A stretch of 64,000 nt of DNA from Oscillospiraceae bacterium (GTDB taxonomy: Bacteria > Bacillota > Clostridia > Oscillospirales > Oscillospiraceae). The DNA lies in NCBI GenBank assembly GCA_017479425.1, contig JAFVCD010000044.1, positions 1-64,000 on the forward strand, in the 5' to 3' direction. A program made the translations under genes and the position numbers. Under the pieces are notes generated by a model. The model made no database searches. It was not told where the DNA came from and saw only the letters and a list, made by a program, of their open reading frames with translations. Positions 1 to 6,622 of the stretch are shown here, piece by piece (the first letter of the stretch is position 1; every line of letters starts with the position of its first letter).

Positions 1-2
1 TC

Positions 3-140
3 GTAGATACAGTAGGACGCAATAAAAAGCAGATACAAGAGTATATAAGGAACCAACTGCGAGAAGATGAGTTGGCAGATCAAATAGGGCTGAAGGAGTT
101 CGTAGACCCGTTTACGGGTCGCGAGAACGAGAGGGCATAA
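3..140 (+). CDS. tnpA: IS200/IS605 family transposase TnpA, C-terminal fragment (5' truncated by window edge)
   Basis: The open frame enters from the left edge and ends at TAA 138-140, giving 45 residues. It begins V-D-T-V-G, then contains E-Y-I-R-N-Q and ends near D-P-F-T-G, which matches the C-terminal end of IS200-type TnpA proteins, where helix D carries the catalytic tyrosine in a Y-x3-Q motif. Here that tyrosine is encoded at 42-44 and the glutamine at 54-56. The enzyme forms a 5'-phosphotyrosine link to single-stranded DNA at hairpin-marked IS ends. The HUH motif would lie upstream, outside the window, so whether the gene is intact cannot be judged. Confidence 0.8.
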   Translation, partial: VDTVGRNKKQIQEYIRNQLREDELADQIGLKEFVDPFTGRENERA

Positions 141-158
141 AAAAGCCCCTTCAGGGGC
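139..158 (-). terminator. Rho-independent terminator, likely for degV
   Basis: The palindrome GCCCCTTCAGGGGC at 145-158 is followed on the minus strand by a run of six T (139-144). It lies downstream of degV and could also function as part of the IS end. Confidence 0.55.
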
Positions 159-195
159 AGCATGAAAAAAGAATGCGGTCGGCAAACTTTTCGGC

Positions 196-264
196 GCCCC
201 TTTAGGGGTATTGTCCGCAAAATGCCCTTCTAGGGCTTAATCAAGCCGCCGGCTTAGCCGGCGG
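196..264. repeat. Array of short hairpins in the IS right end
   Basis: Three palindromes follow one another: CCCC-TTTA-GGGG (197-208), GCCCT-TCT-AGGGC (224-236) and CCGCCGGC-TTA-GCCGGCGG (246-264). The first two resemble the palindrome at 145-158 in stem and loop. The last one is the strongest stem and is closest to the presumed element end, the usual place of the transposase recognition hairpin. Confidence 0.6.
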
Positions 265-272
265 TTAGTGAC

Positions 273-1163
273 TCAGCATACGGCTTTTCTCAAAATTCCC
301 ACGCCCAGAGGGTACGGGCCGGTGTGGACGCTGATCACAGCACCGATGTGGAAGCACTCAAGATGCTTTTCGTGACCGAGCTTATTGAGAAGCGCCTCGA
401 CCGCGCGCCGGAACTCCAGCGCTTCCGCGAGATCGTGACCGTAGCCGATGACGATCTCGTACTCGTCCGCGGACTTGAAATTCTCGGAAACGTACTTTGT
501 TATCAGCTTCTCGACCTGCTCAAGACTTTTGTTGCGCGCTCTTGAGATGCCGGAGGGGAAGATTTCACCTTCCTTGAGAGTTATGATCGGTCTTATCTTC
601 AAAATTGAATCCGCTAGCCCGACGAGCTTGCCGATACGACCGCCGTGGGCAAGGTAGCCTATGGAGCCGACGGTGAAGAATATTCTGCCAGAGGGCTTAA
701 TGCGCTCAAGACCAGCGAGGCACTCGTCGAGAGAATACCCCTTGTCGCGCATATTTGCCGCCTCAAGCGTAAAGAGCGCCTGCAAGACAGTGTCCATACC
801 GGAATTGAGGACCTCAATGCGGCGGTCGGGGTAAGCATCTTCGATCATCAGCTTCGCCGTCGTCGCAACGTCAAAGCTTGAAGAAAACTTTTTCGTTATG
901 CAGATACACAGTACGTCCTCGCCGCTCTCGCAGGCGGCGGTAAAGGCGTCCAGAAAATCCTGCGCCGAGGGAGTAGAGGAGCGCGGGTACTGCGTCGGAT
1001 TGTCTACCATCCACTGATAGAACTCGGTCTTTGTTATCTCAACGCCCTCTTTGAGGTAGGTCTTTTCGTCCTTCGTGACGTAGAACGGAACGATCGTTAT
1101 ATTCCGCTTCTCAGCAAGCTTTTTCGGCATATCGCATGAGCCGTCAGAAATAATTCTATACAC
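273..1163 (-). CDS. DegV family lipid-binding protein
   Basis: The 296-residue protein begins M-Y-R-I-I-S-D-G-S-C-D, the usual DegV N-terminus, and keeps the family's fatty-acid pocket landmarks: the R-S-S-T-P motif near residue 61-65, K-F-S-S-S-F near 92-97, and H-G-G-R-I-G-K near 173-179. DegV/FakB proteins bind a fatty acid between two domains and, where FakA is present, present it for phosphorylation and phospholipid synthesis. No fakA is nearby, so a FakB role is not established. The length is normal for the family (about 280-295). The stop codon lies directly against the IS end, yet the C-terminus (G-P-Y-P-L-G-V-G) looks complete. It is transcribed alone, away from the TetR-type gene. 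Confidence 0.9.
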   Translation of the reverse strand: MYRIISDGSCDMPKKLAEKRNITIVPFYVTKDEKTYLKEGVEITKTEFYQWMVDNPTQYPRSSTPSAQDFLDAFTAACESGEDVLCICITKKFSSSFDVATTAKLMIEDAYPDRRIEVLNSGMDTVLQALFTLEAANMRDKGYSLDECLAGLERIKPSGRIFFTVGSIGYLAHGGRIGKLVGLADSILKIRPIITLKEGEIFPSGISRARNKSLEQVEKLITKYVSENFKSADEYEIVIGYGHDLAEALEFRRAVEALLNKLGHEKHLECFHIGAVISVHTGPYPLGVGILRKAVC

Positions 1164-1205
1164 TTTGTCACCTCGTAAACAACGCGATATTATTTAAACG
1201 CAGTG

Positions 1206-1234
1206 TTGCTTTTTTCGGATAAATATACTATAAT
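1206..1234 (+). promoter_or_regulatory. Sigma-A-type promoter for the TetR-type regulator
   Basis: TTGCTT (1206-1211), a 17-bp spacer and TATAAT (1229-1234) lie 94 bp before the start codon of the regulator at 1328. Confidence 0.6.
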
Positions 1235-1327
1235 AGAATATTGAGGGGATTGCAATAGGCAAATGCCCTTATGAATGTACGAAAACAGACACATGAGAGT
1301 AAAAATGCATAGAGGTCGGGGGATAGG

Positions 1328-1912
1328 ATGTCAAACACGAAAGATAACAGAAGAGTACAGTACACAAAGAGCGAGCTTAAGCGCAGTCTGCTGACGCTTC
1401 TGCGCTCAAAGCCGATCAGCAAGATCACGGTAAAGGAAATCTGCGAGACTGCCGACCTCAACCGCGGCACGTTTTACGCCTATTATTCCTCGCCTGAGAT
1501 GCTGCTTGCGGAGATCGAGGACGAGTTCTATCTCGATATACTCAACTCCGTAACGGCGTTTCGCCGGCCTGACGACGTTGTGACTATCTTCACACAGGCG
1601 CTCACCGCGCTCAAGGAGCGCCAGGAGCTCAGCGAGGTGCTTGCCGGAAAGTACGCAGACGGCGCGTTTATCGAGAAGCTTGTGGACGTAGCGCGCGTGA
1701 TGTGCATGCGCATCTGGGTGCGTCTGAGCCCAGAGGTGCCGGTAAAGACCCTCAACATGATGTACGATTTCTGCTCCTGGGGCTGCGCGCAGGTCATTGA
1801 GAAGTGGGTGCAGGACGGAATGCAGGAGGAGCCGGAGGAGATCGCGAAGTTCCTCAGAACTATATGCGATTACGGCATCGTTCCGATACTCGGCACCGGG
1901 AAAAAGGAATAA
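1328..1912 (+). CDS. TetR/AcrR family transcriptional regulator
   Basis: A protein of 194 residues with an N-terminal helix-turn-helix: residues about 15-60 contain S-K-I-T-V-K-E-I-C-E and then N-R-G-T-F-Y-A-Y-Y, the typical TetR recognition helix signature. The C-terminal half, with F-C-S-W-G-C-A near residue 149, resembles the TetR_C_7/DhaS-like effector domain found in Firmicutes regulators. These proteins bind palindromic operators as dimers and release on ligand binding. The target is unknown; the gene is monocistronic and faces away from degV, so degV or the regulator itself are candidates. The ATG at 1328 is chosen because it starts the conserved domain and follows the GGGGATAGG stretch. 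Confidence 0.85.
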   Translation: MSNTKDNRRVQYTKSELKRSLLTLLRSKPISKITVKEICETADLNRGTFYAYYSSPEMLLAEIEDEFYLDILNSVTAFRRPDDVVTIFTQALTALKERQELSEVLAGKYADGAFIEKLVDVARVMCMRIWVRLSPEVPVKTLNMMYDFCSWGCAQVIEKWVQDGMQEEPEEIAKFLRTICDYGIVPILGTGKKE

Positions 1913-1939
1913 AAAAGGGCGGGTCGATTTGACCCGCCC
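1911..1939 (-). terminator. Rho-independent terminator of hpf
   Basis: GGGCGGGTC (1917-1925), loop GATTT, GACCCGCCC (1931-1939), followed on the minus strand by a T-run (1911-1916). It also ends the convergent TetR-type gene, but on the plus strand the T-run is missing. Confidence 0.8.
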
Positions 1940-1954
1940 TCAGTGTATATTGTA

Positions 1955-2500
1955 TTATGTTTCGTCCTCGATAAGACCGTAACCGCCGGATTTGCGGCGA
2001 TAGACGATGGCGTATTTCTCATCGTTGTCCTGATCACGGAAGACGAAGAAATCGTGTCCCAGAAGATTCATCTGAAGCACAGCCTCCTCAACGCCCATGG
2101 GCTTGATGGCGATGCGCTTTGTGCGGATGATCTTGTAGTCCTCCTCTTCTTCAACGGGCTCGGCGACTAGCGCAGGCGCGTCAGCCAGCTTTTCGGTGAG
2201 AGAGCCGGCTCTGAGGCGCTTCTCAAGGCGGGTCTTGTTTTTGCGGATCTGCCTCTCAATGGAGGCTACCGCAGAATCAATTGAGGCATACATATCTCCC
2301 GTCTGCTCCGAAACGCGGTAGAACATACCGCCGTTGCGAAGTGTGACCTCTGCGATGTGGCGACCTCTCTCAAGGGAGAAGGTCACAAATGCGTCAGACT
2401 CATCGCGGAAAAAGCGATCGAGCTTGCCGATCTTACGCTCGGCGTATGCGCGGAGGTCGGGCGAGGTGGTGATCTTCTTTTCAGTAAACGTAAACCTCAT
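1955..2500 (-). CDS. hpf: Ribosome hibernation promoting factor, long form
   Basis: This 181-residue protein has the two-domain layout of long HPF. Residues 1-100 form the YfiA-like ribosome-binding domain (M-R-F-T-F-T-E-K-K then K-I-G-K-L-D-R-F-F), and residues about 120-181 form the dimerisation domain (I-I-R-T-K-R-I-A-I-K-P-M, then L-L-G-H-D-F-F-V-F). Long HPF dimerises 70S ribosomes into 100S particles in stationary phase or stress. The start at 2500 has a strong ribosome site, GAAAGGAG, about 8 bases upstream. The leader carries a palindrome GAGGAAG-CTT-CTTCCTC (2528-2544), and a TATAAT box at 2556-2551 on the minus strand fits a promoter. Confidence 0.95.
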   Translation of the reverse strand: MRFTFTEKKITTSPDLRAYAERKIGKLDRFFRDESDAFVTFSLERGRHIAEVTLRNGGMFYRVSEQTGDMYASIDSAVASIERQIRKNKTRLEKRLRAGSLTEKLADAPALVAEPVEEEEDYKIIRTKRIAIKPMGVEEAVLQMNLLGHDFFVFRDQDNDEKYAIVYRRKSGGYGLIEDET

Positions 2501-2563
2501 AATTATGCTCCTTTCGTGTCTTCGGTCGAGGAAGCTTCTTCCTCAAGTGGATTATAACATAGA

Positions 2564-2594
2564 TTTTGTGAAAAATGAATAGTTTTTCACAAAA
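2564..2594. repeat. Perfect 12-bp inverted repeat between fumarase alpha and hpf
   Basis: TTTTGTGAAAAA (2564-2575) and TTTTTCACAAAA (2583-2594) are exact inverted copies separated by 7 bases. The element lies just upstream of the hpf -10 box (2556-2551, minus strand), where a -35 would be, and downstream of the fumarase gene, so it could be an operator, an AT-rich terminator stem, or both. Confidence 0.55.
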
Positions 2595-2631
2595 ATTTTA
2601 AATTATTTTGTGGAAACTGAAAAGAGCTGTT

Positions 2632-3471
2632 TTACAGCGTTGCCGAGGCGTGACGGGTCGCGTGACAGGAGATGTTCACAACGCAGGGCGTTCCTGCGAT
2701 GTGTGTCGCGTTCGGTATAATTCTGACTGCAAGTGCGGTGTTATCGCCGCCGAAGCCCTGCGCTCCGACGTTTGTCGCGTTGCACTTTGCGAGAGCCTCG
2801 CGCTCGAGGCTGTCATAGAACGGGTCGGGGTTCGGCTCGCCCATCGGAAGGGTCAGCGCGCGCTTTGCGTTTTCGGCGCATTTATCGACTGTTCCGCCGA
2901 TGCCGACGCCGACGATGACGGGCGGGCAGGGGTCGCCGCCGGCTTTTTTGACGGTCTCAGCGATGAAATCGGTGAAATCCGAGGGCTTTGCACTGGGCAG
3001 AAAAATCTTCATCGCGCTCTTGTTCTCGCTTCCGAAGCCCTTGGGCGCGACGGTGATAGTGAGCTTATCGCCCGAAACGAGGCGCGTGTGGATAACCGCC
3101 GGAGTGTTGTCCTCGGTATTAACGCGGTCAAACGGATCGCGCACTACGCTCTTTCGCAGGCACCCCTCGGTGTAGCCCTTTCTGACGCCGTCGTTCACGG
3201 CCTTTTCAAAGTCACCGTCAATGTGAACATCCGTACCGACAGAGCAGAATACAACGGTCATGCCGGTGTCCTGACAGATCGGGAGATTCTCGCTCTCGGC
3301 GCAGAGGTAGTTTGCGGAAATATCGTCGAGCGCGCCCATCGCCGCGGCGTTTGTTTCGGCTTTGCGGGCTTTTTCTATGAGTGCGCGCACGTCTGCGGGC
3401 AGAATCGTCGCCGCCTCTACGCAGAGCCGGGCAACTGTTTCGGAAATCTCGGCGGCAGTAATTATCTTCAT
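2632..3471 (-). CDS. fumA: Class I fumarate hydratase, alpha subunit
   Basis: At 279 residues this matches the alpha subunit of two-subunit, 4Fe-4S class I fumarases. Visible motifs are P-I-C-Q-D-T-G-M near residue 65, D-N-T-P-A-V-I-H near 121, P-K-G-F-G-S-E-N near 145, P-C-P-P-V-I-V-G-V-G-I-G-G near 183 and T-H-I-A-G near 261. The cysteines in I-C-Q-D and P-C-P-P are candidate cluster ligands. The enzyme interconverts fumarate and malate. The ATG at 3471 is preferred over the in-frame GTG at 3480 because AGAGGTG lies just upstream of it. The beta subunit, usually adjacent, is missing here: the neighbours are hpf and nfo. The related L-tartrate dehydratase alpha is an alternative. Confidence 0.85.
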   Translation of the reverse strand: MKIITAAEISETVARLCVEAATILPADVRALIEKARKAETNAAAMGALDDISANYLCAESENLPICQDTGMTVVFCSVGTDVHIDGDFEKAVNDGVRKGYTEGCLRKSVVRDPFDRVNTEDNTPAVIHTRLVSGDKLTITVAPKGFGSENKSAMKIFLPSAKPSDFTDFIAETVKKAGGDPCPPVIVGVGIGGTVDKCAENAKRALTLPMGEPNPDPFYDSLEREALAKCNATNVGAQGFGGDNTALAVRIIPNATHIAGTPCVVNISCHATRHASATL

Positions 3472-3551
3472 CGGTATCACCTCTTTTAACAGTATAGCAT
3501 ATAGCGCGGGAAAAGTAAAAGTGTTATAATATCTTCAGGAGAGTGATTTAT

Positions 3552-4385
3552 ATGCTCAATATCGGTTGTCACCTTTCAAGCTCAAAGGGCTATATGAATA
3601 TGGCGCGCGAGGCGCTGTCGATCGGCGCGAGCACCTTTCAGTTTTTCACGCGAAACCCGCGCGGCGGCGCGGCAAAGCCGGTGGACGAAGCCGACTGCGC
3701 CGAGTTCAGCAATTTTTCAAAGGAGCGCGGCATCGGCGTTATCCTCGCTCACGCACCGTACACGATAAACCCGTGCGCTGCAAGGCCGGAGGTCATGGAG
3801 TTTGCGCTTCAGACAATGGCGGACGATCTCAGAAGGCTAGAATATGTGCCGGGGAATATGTATAATTTTCACCCGGGCAGTCATGTAGGGCAGGGAAGCG
3901 AGGAAGGTGTAAAAAAGACCGCCGCAACGCTGAACGCAGTGATGTGGGCTGAGATGCGTACTACTGTACTCATCGAAACTATGGCGGGCAAGGGCAGTGA
4001 GATCGGCGCGACCTTCCGCGAGGTGCGCGATATAATCGACAGAGCCGAAATACCGGACAAGCTCGGAGTTTGCCTCGACACCTGCCACGTTTTCGACGGC
4101 GGCTACGATATAGTCGGCAATCTCGAGGGCGTGCTTGAGGAGTTTGACCGCGTTATCGGGCTTGAGCGCTTAAAGGCGATACATATAAACGATTCCAAAA
4201 ATCCGCTCGGGAGCCACAAGGATCGCCACGAGGTCATCGGCGGCGGAAAAATCGGGCTCGAGGCGTTCGGACGCATAGTTAATCATCCGGCGCTCAGGGA
4301 TCTGCCGTTCTATCTCGAAACGCCGAACGATTTGGACGGCTATAAGCGCGAAATCGAGCTTCTGAGGGGCTTGCAGAGGTCATAA
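3552..4385 (+). CDS. nfo: Deoxyribonuclease IV (apurinic/apyrimidinic endonuclease)
   Basis: This 277-residue TIM-barrel protein has the AP endonuclease 2 family signatures: I-G-C-H-L-S-S at the N-terminus, N-F-H-P-G-S-H near residue 108, L-I-E-T-M-A-G-K-G near 140, L-D-T-C-H-V-F near 176, [11 protein letters not shown] near 212 and Y-L-E-T-P near 257. These histidines, glutamates and aspartates bind the three-zinc cluster. The enzyme cleaves DNA 5' of abasic sites in base excision repair. The ATG at 3552 is chosen over the GTG at 3543 because AGGAGA (3537-3542) is spaced correctly for it. A TATAAT at 3525-3530 may be its -10 box. Confidence 0.94.
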   Translation: MLNIGCHLSSSKGYMNMAREALSIGASTFQFFTRNPRGGAAKPVDEADCAEFSNFSKERGIGVILAHAPYTINPCAARPEVMEFALQTMADDLRRLEYVPGNMYNFHPGSHVGQGSEEGVKKTAATLNAVMWAEMRTTVLIETMAGKGSEIGATFREVRDIIDRAEIPDKLGVCLDTCHVFDGGYDIVGNLEGVLEEFDRVIGLERLKAIHINDSKNPLGSHKDRHEVIGGGKIGLEAFGRIVNHPALRDLPFYLETPNDLDGYKREIELLRGLQRS

Positions 4386-4388
4386 TCC

Positions 4389-4418
4389 TTTACAAACCAA
4401 GCACTTATATGATATAAT
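4389..4418 (+). promoter_or_regulatory. Sigma-A-type promoter for dnaD
   Basis: TTTACA (4389-4394), 18-bp spacer, TATAAT (4413-4418). It begins directly after the nfo stop codon and lies 37 bp before the dnaD start. Confidence 0.65.
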
Positions 4419-4454
4419 TATTTTTCCAGCACAGAGAGAAAGGGGCGGTGAGCG

Positions 4455-5405
4455 ATGGCAAACGGAAACTATGTGCTTCCGGCACCGGAGAAAATCGAGA
4501 TAACCGGCGAGGCGGCGCGCAAGCTCATCGGCTGCGGCAGCGGCGACGCCGCTCTGACATATCTATATATAATGCAGGCCGGCGGCAGATTCGACTGCGA
4601 GGACTGCGCCTCGCACACGGGCAGGACAGTAAGCCAGATAGAGAGCGCCTATGCGGTGCTTGAAAATCTTGAGCTTGTCACAAAGCGCGGGGTAAAGGGG
4701 ACTGAGCCGGAGAGACCGGAGGAGATACCGCAGTACACGACTGAGGAAATTCAGCGCGAGCTCAAGGATGGCGAGAGCTTCAAAAGGCTTGTCGACGAGG
4801 TTCAGCGCACTCTGGGCAGACTGCTGTCCGGCGACGAGCTGCAGCGTCTCTTCGGATTTTACGATTATCTTGAGCTCCCGTGTGAGGTCATAGTTCTGCT
4901 CGTCAGATACTGCATCTCCGAGACGCAGCGCCGCGGAAGCGGCAGGATGCCGTCCTTCCGCTATATGGAAAAGGTCGCGTTCACCTGGCGCAGAGAGGGA
5001 ATTTTCACAATCGAAGCCGCCGAGAGCTGCATAGAGCGCGAGAGCGCCCGCCGCGATACCTACGGCGAAGCGGCAAAGGCGATGCGCATACGCGACAGAC
5101 TTCTCACCGATTCGGAGAAAAAATACGTCGATTCGTGGCTTGCTCTCGGCTTCAATATGGGCGCGATAGCCGTCGCCGCCGACAGAACGATAACTCAGAC
5201 GGGAAAGCTCGGCATGAGATATATGAACAGCATCATGAACTCCTGGCACAGTAAGGGACTGCACACGCCCGAGGAGATAGAGCGCGGCGACAGCTATGCA
5301 GCTTCGAGAAGCGGCGGCAGAAACGCGCCTCCGCAGCATACCGAGGTCACCGCACGCGACGCCGAGAAGAACAGAGAAGCCCTTAAACGCATTAAGGAGG
5401 GGTAA
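4455..5405 (+). CDS. dnaD: DnaD domain protein, primosomal
   Basis: A 316-residue protein with an N-terminal winged-helix-like region (about 15-85) and DnaD-type helical domains in the middle and C-terminal half, including L-G-R-L-L-S-G-D-E-L near residue 120 and R-Y-M-E-K-V-A-F-T-W near 172, followed by a second segment ending W-H-S-K-G-L-H-T-P-E-E-I near residue 268-279. DnaD acts with DnaB and DnaI of Firmicutes in helicase loading at origins and restart sites. It has an adjacent DnaI-like ATPase gene 2 bp downstream, whose ribosome site (AAGGAGG) lies at the end of this frame. The start ATG at 4455 follows AAAGGGGCGG. Confidence 0.85.
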   Translation: MANGNYVLPAPEKIEITGEAARKLIGCGSGDAALTYLYIMQAGGRFDCEDCASHTGRTVSQIESAYAVLENLELVTKRGVKGTEPERPEEIPQYTTEEIQRELKDGESFKRLVDEVQRTLGRLLSGDELQRLFGFYDYLELPCEVIVLLVRYCISETQRRGSGRMPSFRYMEKVAFTWRREGIFTIEAAESCIERESARRDTYGEAAKAMRIRDRLLTDSEKKYVDSWLALGFNMGAIAVAADRTITQTGKLGMRYMNSIMNSWHSKGLHTPEEIERGDSYAASRSGGRNAPPQHTEVTARDAEKNREALKRIKEG

Positions 5406-5407
5406 GA

Positions 5408-6406
5408 ATGAGTATGGACGGAAAGCTCCTCGCCCGCGCGAAGGCGCGGATAGAGGAGAGGAGAAAGGCGCACGAGCGCGAGTATGACGACCGCAGAAGA
5501 GAGGCTTACGCCAAGGACGCGGAGATTGAGCGCGTCGACAGCGCCATCAAGGCGACGGTAATCGACGCTATCGGCGCGGCGCTCAGAGCCGGCTCAGACC
5601 CGGAGGAGGCTATCCTTGAAATAAAGGACAGAAGCCTTACGCTCCAGGAAAACCGCGCGATGCTGCTCGTCAAAAACGGCTACCCCGCCGACTGGCTCAC
5701 GGAGAGCCCGATTTGCCCGAAATGCCGCGACACCGGCTACAACGGCATGGAGCTCTGCTCCTGCCTCATGGATTTTTACCGCGAGGAGCAGGTGAAGGAG
5801 CTGAGCCGCCTTCTGAAGCTCGGCGAGGAGAGCTTCGACGCCTTCGACATAAACTATTACCCCGATGAGTACGATCCGCGCATCGGCGCGTCGCCGCGCG
5901 AGATGATGGACGGGGTTTTCGAGTCCGCCTACGAGTACGCGCGCAAGTTCCCGAGCAAAACGCGCAATCTCTTCTTCACCGGCGGCACCGGCCTCGGAAA
6001 GACCTTCCTTGCGACCTCTATCGCAAAGGTTGTCGCAGAGAAGGGCTACTCCGTCGCGTATTATACCGCGGTCGACGCCTTTGAGCAGTACCGCGCTACG
6101 CAGTTTGCGCGCAATCCGGAGGAGGCGGAGAGGGCGAGATACGAGGTAGCGCGCCTTGAAAAGGCGGATTTACTTATAATCGACGACCTCGGCACCGAGA
6201 TTCCCGGCGTTGTTGTCACGAACGCGCTCTATCAGCTTCTGAATGCGAGGGAAAACGCGAAGAAATGCACCGTGATAACCTCAAATTTCTCGATTTACGA
6301 GCTTGGAAAGCGCTATTCGCCGCAGGTTGTGAGCCGCCTTGCGGGAAATTTCCTCGAGCTGAAGTTCGCCGGAAGGGATATCCGCCGCCTCAAAAACGAG
6401 GGCTGA
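5408..6406 (+). CDS. DnaI/DnaC-like replicative helicase loader (IstB-like ATPase)
   Basis: The 332-residue protein starts with a charged helical segment, then has a cysteine cluster at 103, 106, 117 and 119 (C-P-K-C ... C-S-C) that is likely a zinc site as in DnaI, and a C-terminal AAA+ domain with Walker A G-G-T-G-L-G-K-T at 192-199 and Walker B L-L-I-I-D-D at 255-260. DnaI loads the replicative helicase with DnaD. Tight coupling to dnaD (2-bp gap) supports this role over the IstB transposition helper, and no IS21 transposase is nearby. The same family includes phage loaders, but nothing else here is phage-like. Confidence 0.88.
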   Translation: MSMDGKLLARAKARIEERRKAHEREYDDRRREAYAKDAEIERVDSAIKATVIDAIGAALRAGSDPEEAILEIKDRSLTLQENRAMLLVKNGYPADWLTESPICPKCRDTGYNGMELCSCLMDFYREEQVKELSRLLKLGEESFDAFDINYYPDEYDPRIGASPREMMDGVFESAYEYARKFPSKTRNLFFTGGTGLGKTFLATSIAKVVAEKGYSVAYYTAVDAFEQYRATQFARNPEEAERARYEVARLEKADLLIIDDLGTEIPGVVVTNALYQLLNARENAKKCTVITSNFSIYELGKRYSPQVVSRLAGNFLELKFAGRDIRRLKNEG

Positions 6407-6442
6407 TTAACATAATCGGCTGAGCGGTTGCAGGGATTATTT

Positions 6443-6510
6443 TTCTCCACACGGGAAAAAGCCTTGATTTATCAAGAGTTTTTCACATTTTCCACAGAGT
6501 TTTCCACAAT
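6443..6510 (+). promoter_or_regulatory. Cluster of four DnaA-box-like 9-mers
   Basis: In the 216-bp gap after the DnaI-like gene four 9-mers on the same strand resemble the DnaA box TTATNCACA: TTCTCCACA (6443-6451), TTTTTCACA (6481-6489), TTTTCCACA (6490-6498) and TTTTCCACA (6502-6510). All deviate at the third base. The rest of the gap is AT-rich and has no gene. Confidence 0.4.
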
Positions 6511-6622
6511 GGTTATGTCAACGCCGCGCAGTTTTATGTAAATTGTGGGCAAACAGGTTGAATTTTTCATAATTTTAAGGTATATACTTTTAGCGTAAAC
6601 CCCTAAAAAAGGATTTGATGTC

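Larger units (their letters stand above)
1..270 (+). mobile_element. Right end of an IS200/IS605-type insertion sequence (left part outside window)
   Basis: The window opens inside the last codons of a Y1 (HUH) transposase and continues into about 130 bp of hairpin-rich non-coding DNA that stops just before the degV stop codon. Subterminal hairpins are what IS200/IS605 elements carry at their ends, and their single-strand transposition leaves no target duplication. Visible hairpins are at 145-158, 196-209, 224-236 and 246-264. The exact right boundary is not determined; it is placed near 270 because the last strong hairpin ends at 264 and degV ends at 273. No TnpB reading frame is visible in the part present. 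Confidence 0.75.

Noticed and set aside
5408-6406. IstB helper ATPase of an IS21 element
   Set aside because: No IstA transposase or terminal repeats nearby; the gene is coupled to dnaD and carries the DnaI-like cysteine cluster.
6407-6622. Chromosomal replication origin
   Set aside because: DnaA-box-like 9-mers are present, but dnaA, dnaN and a clear unwinding element are not, and every match deviates from consensus.
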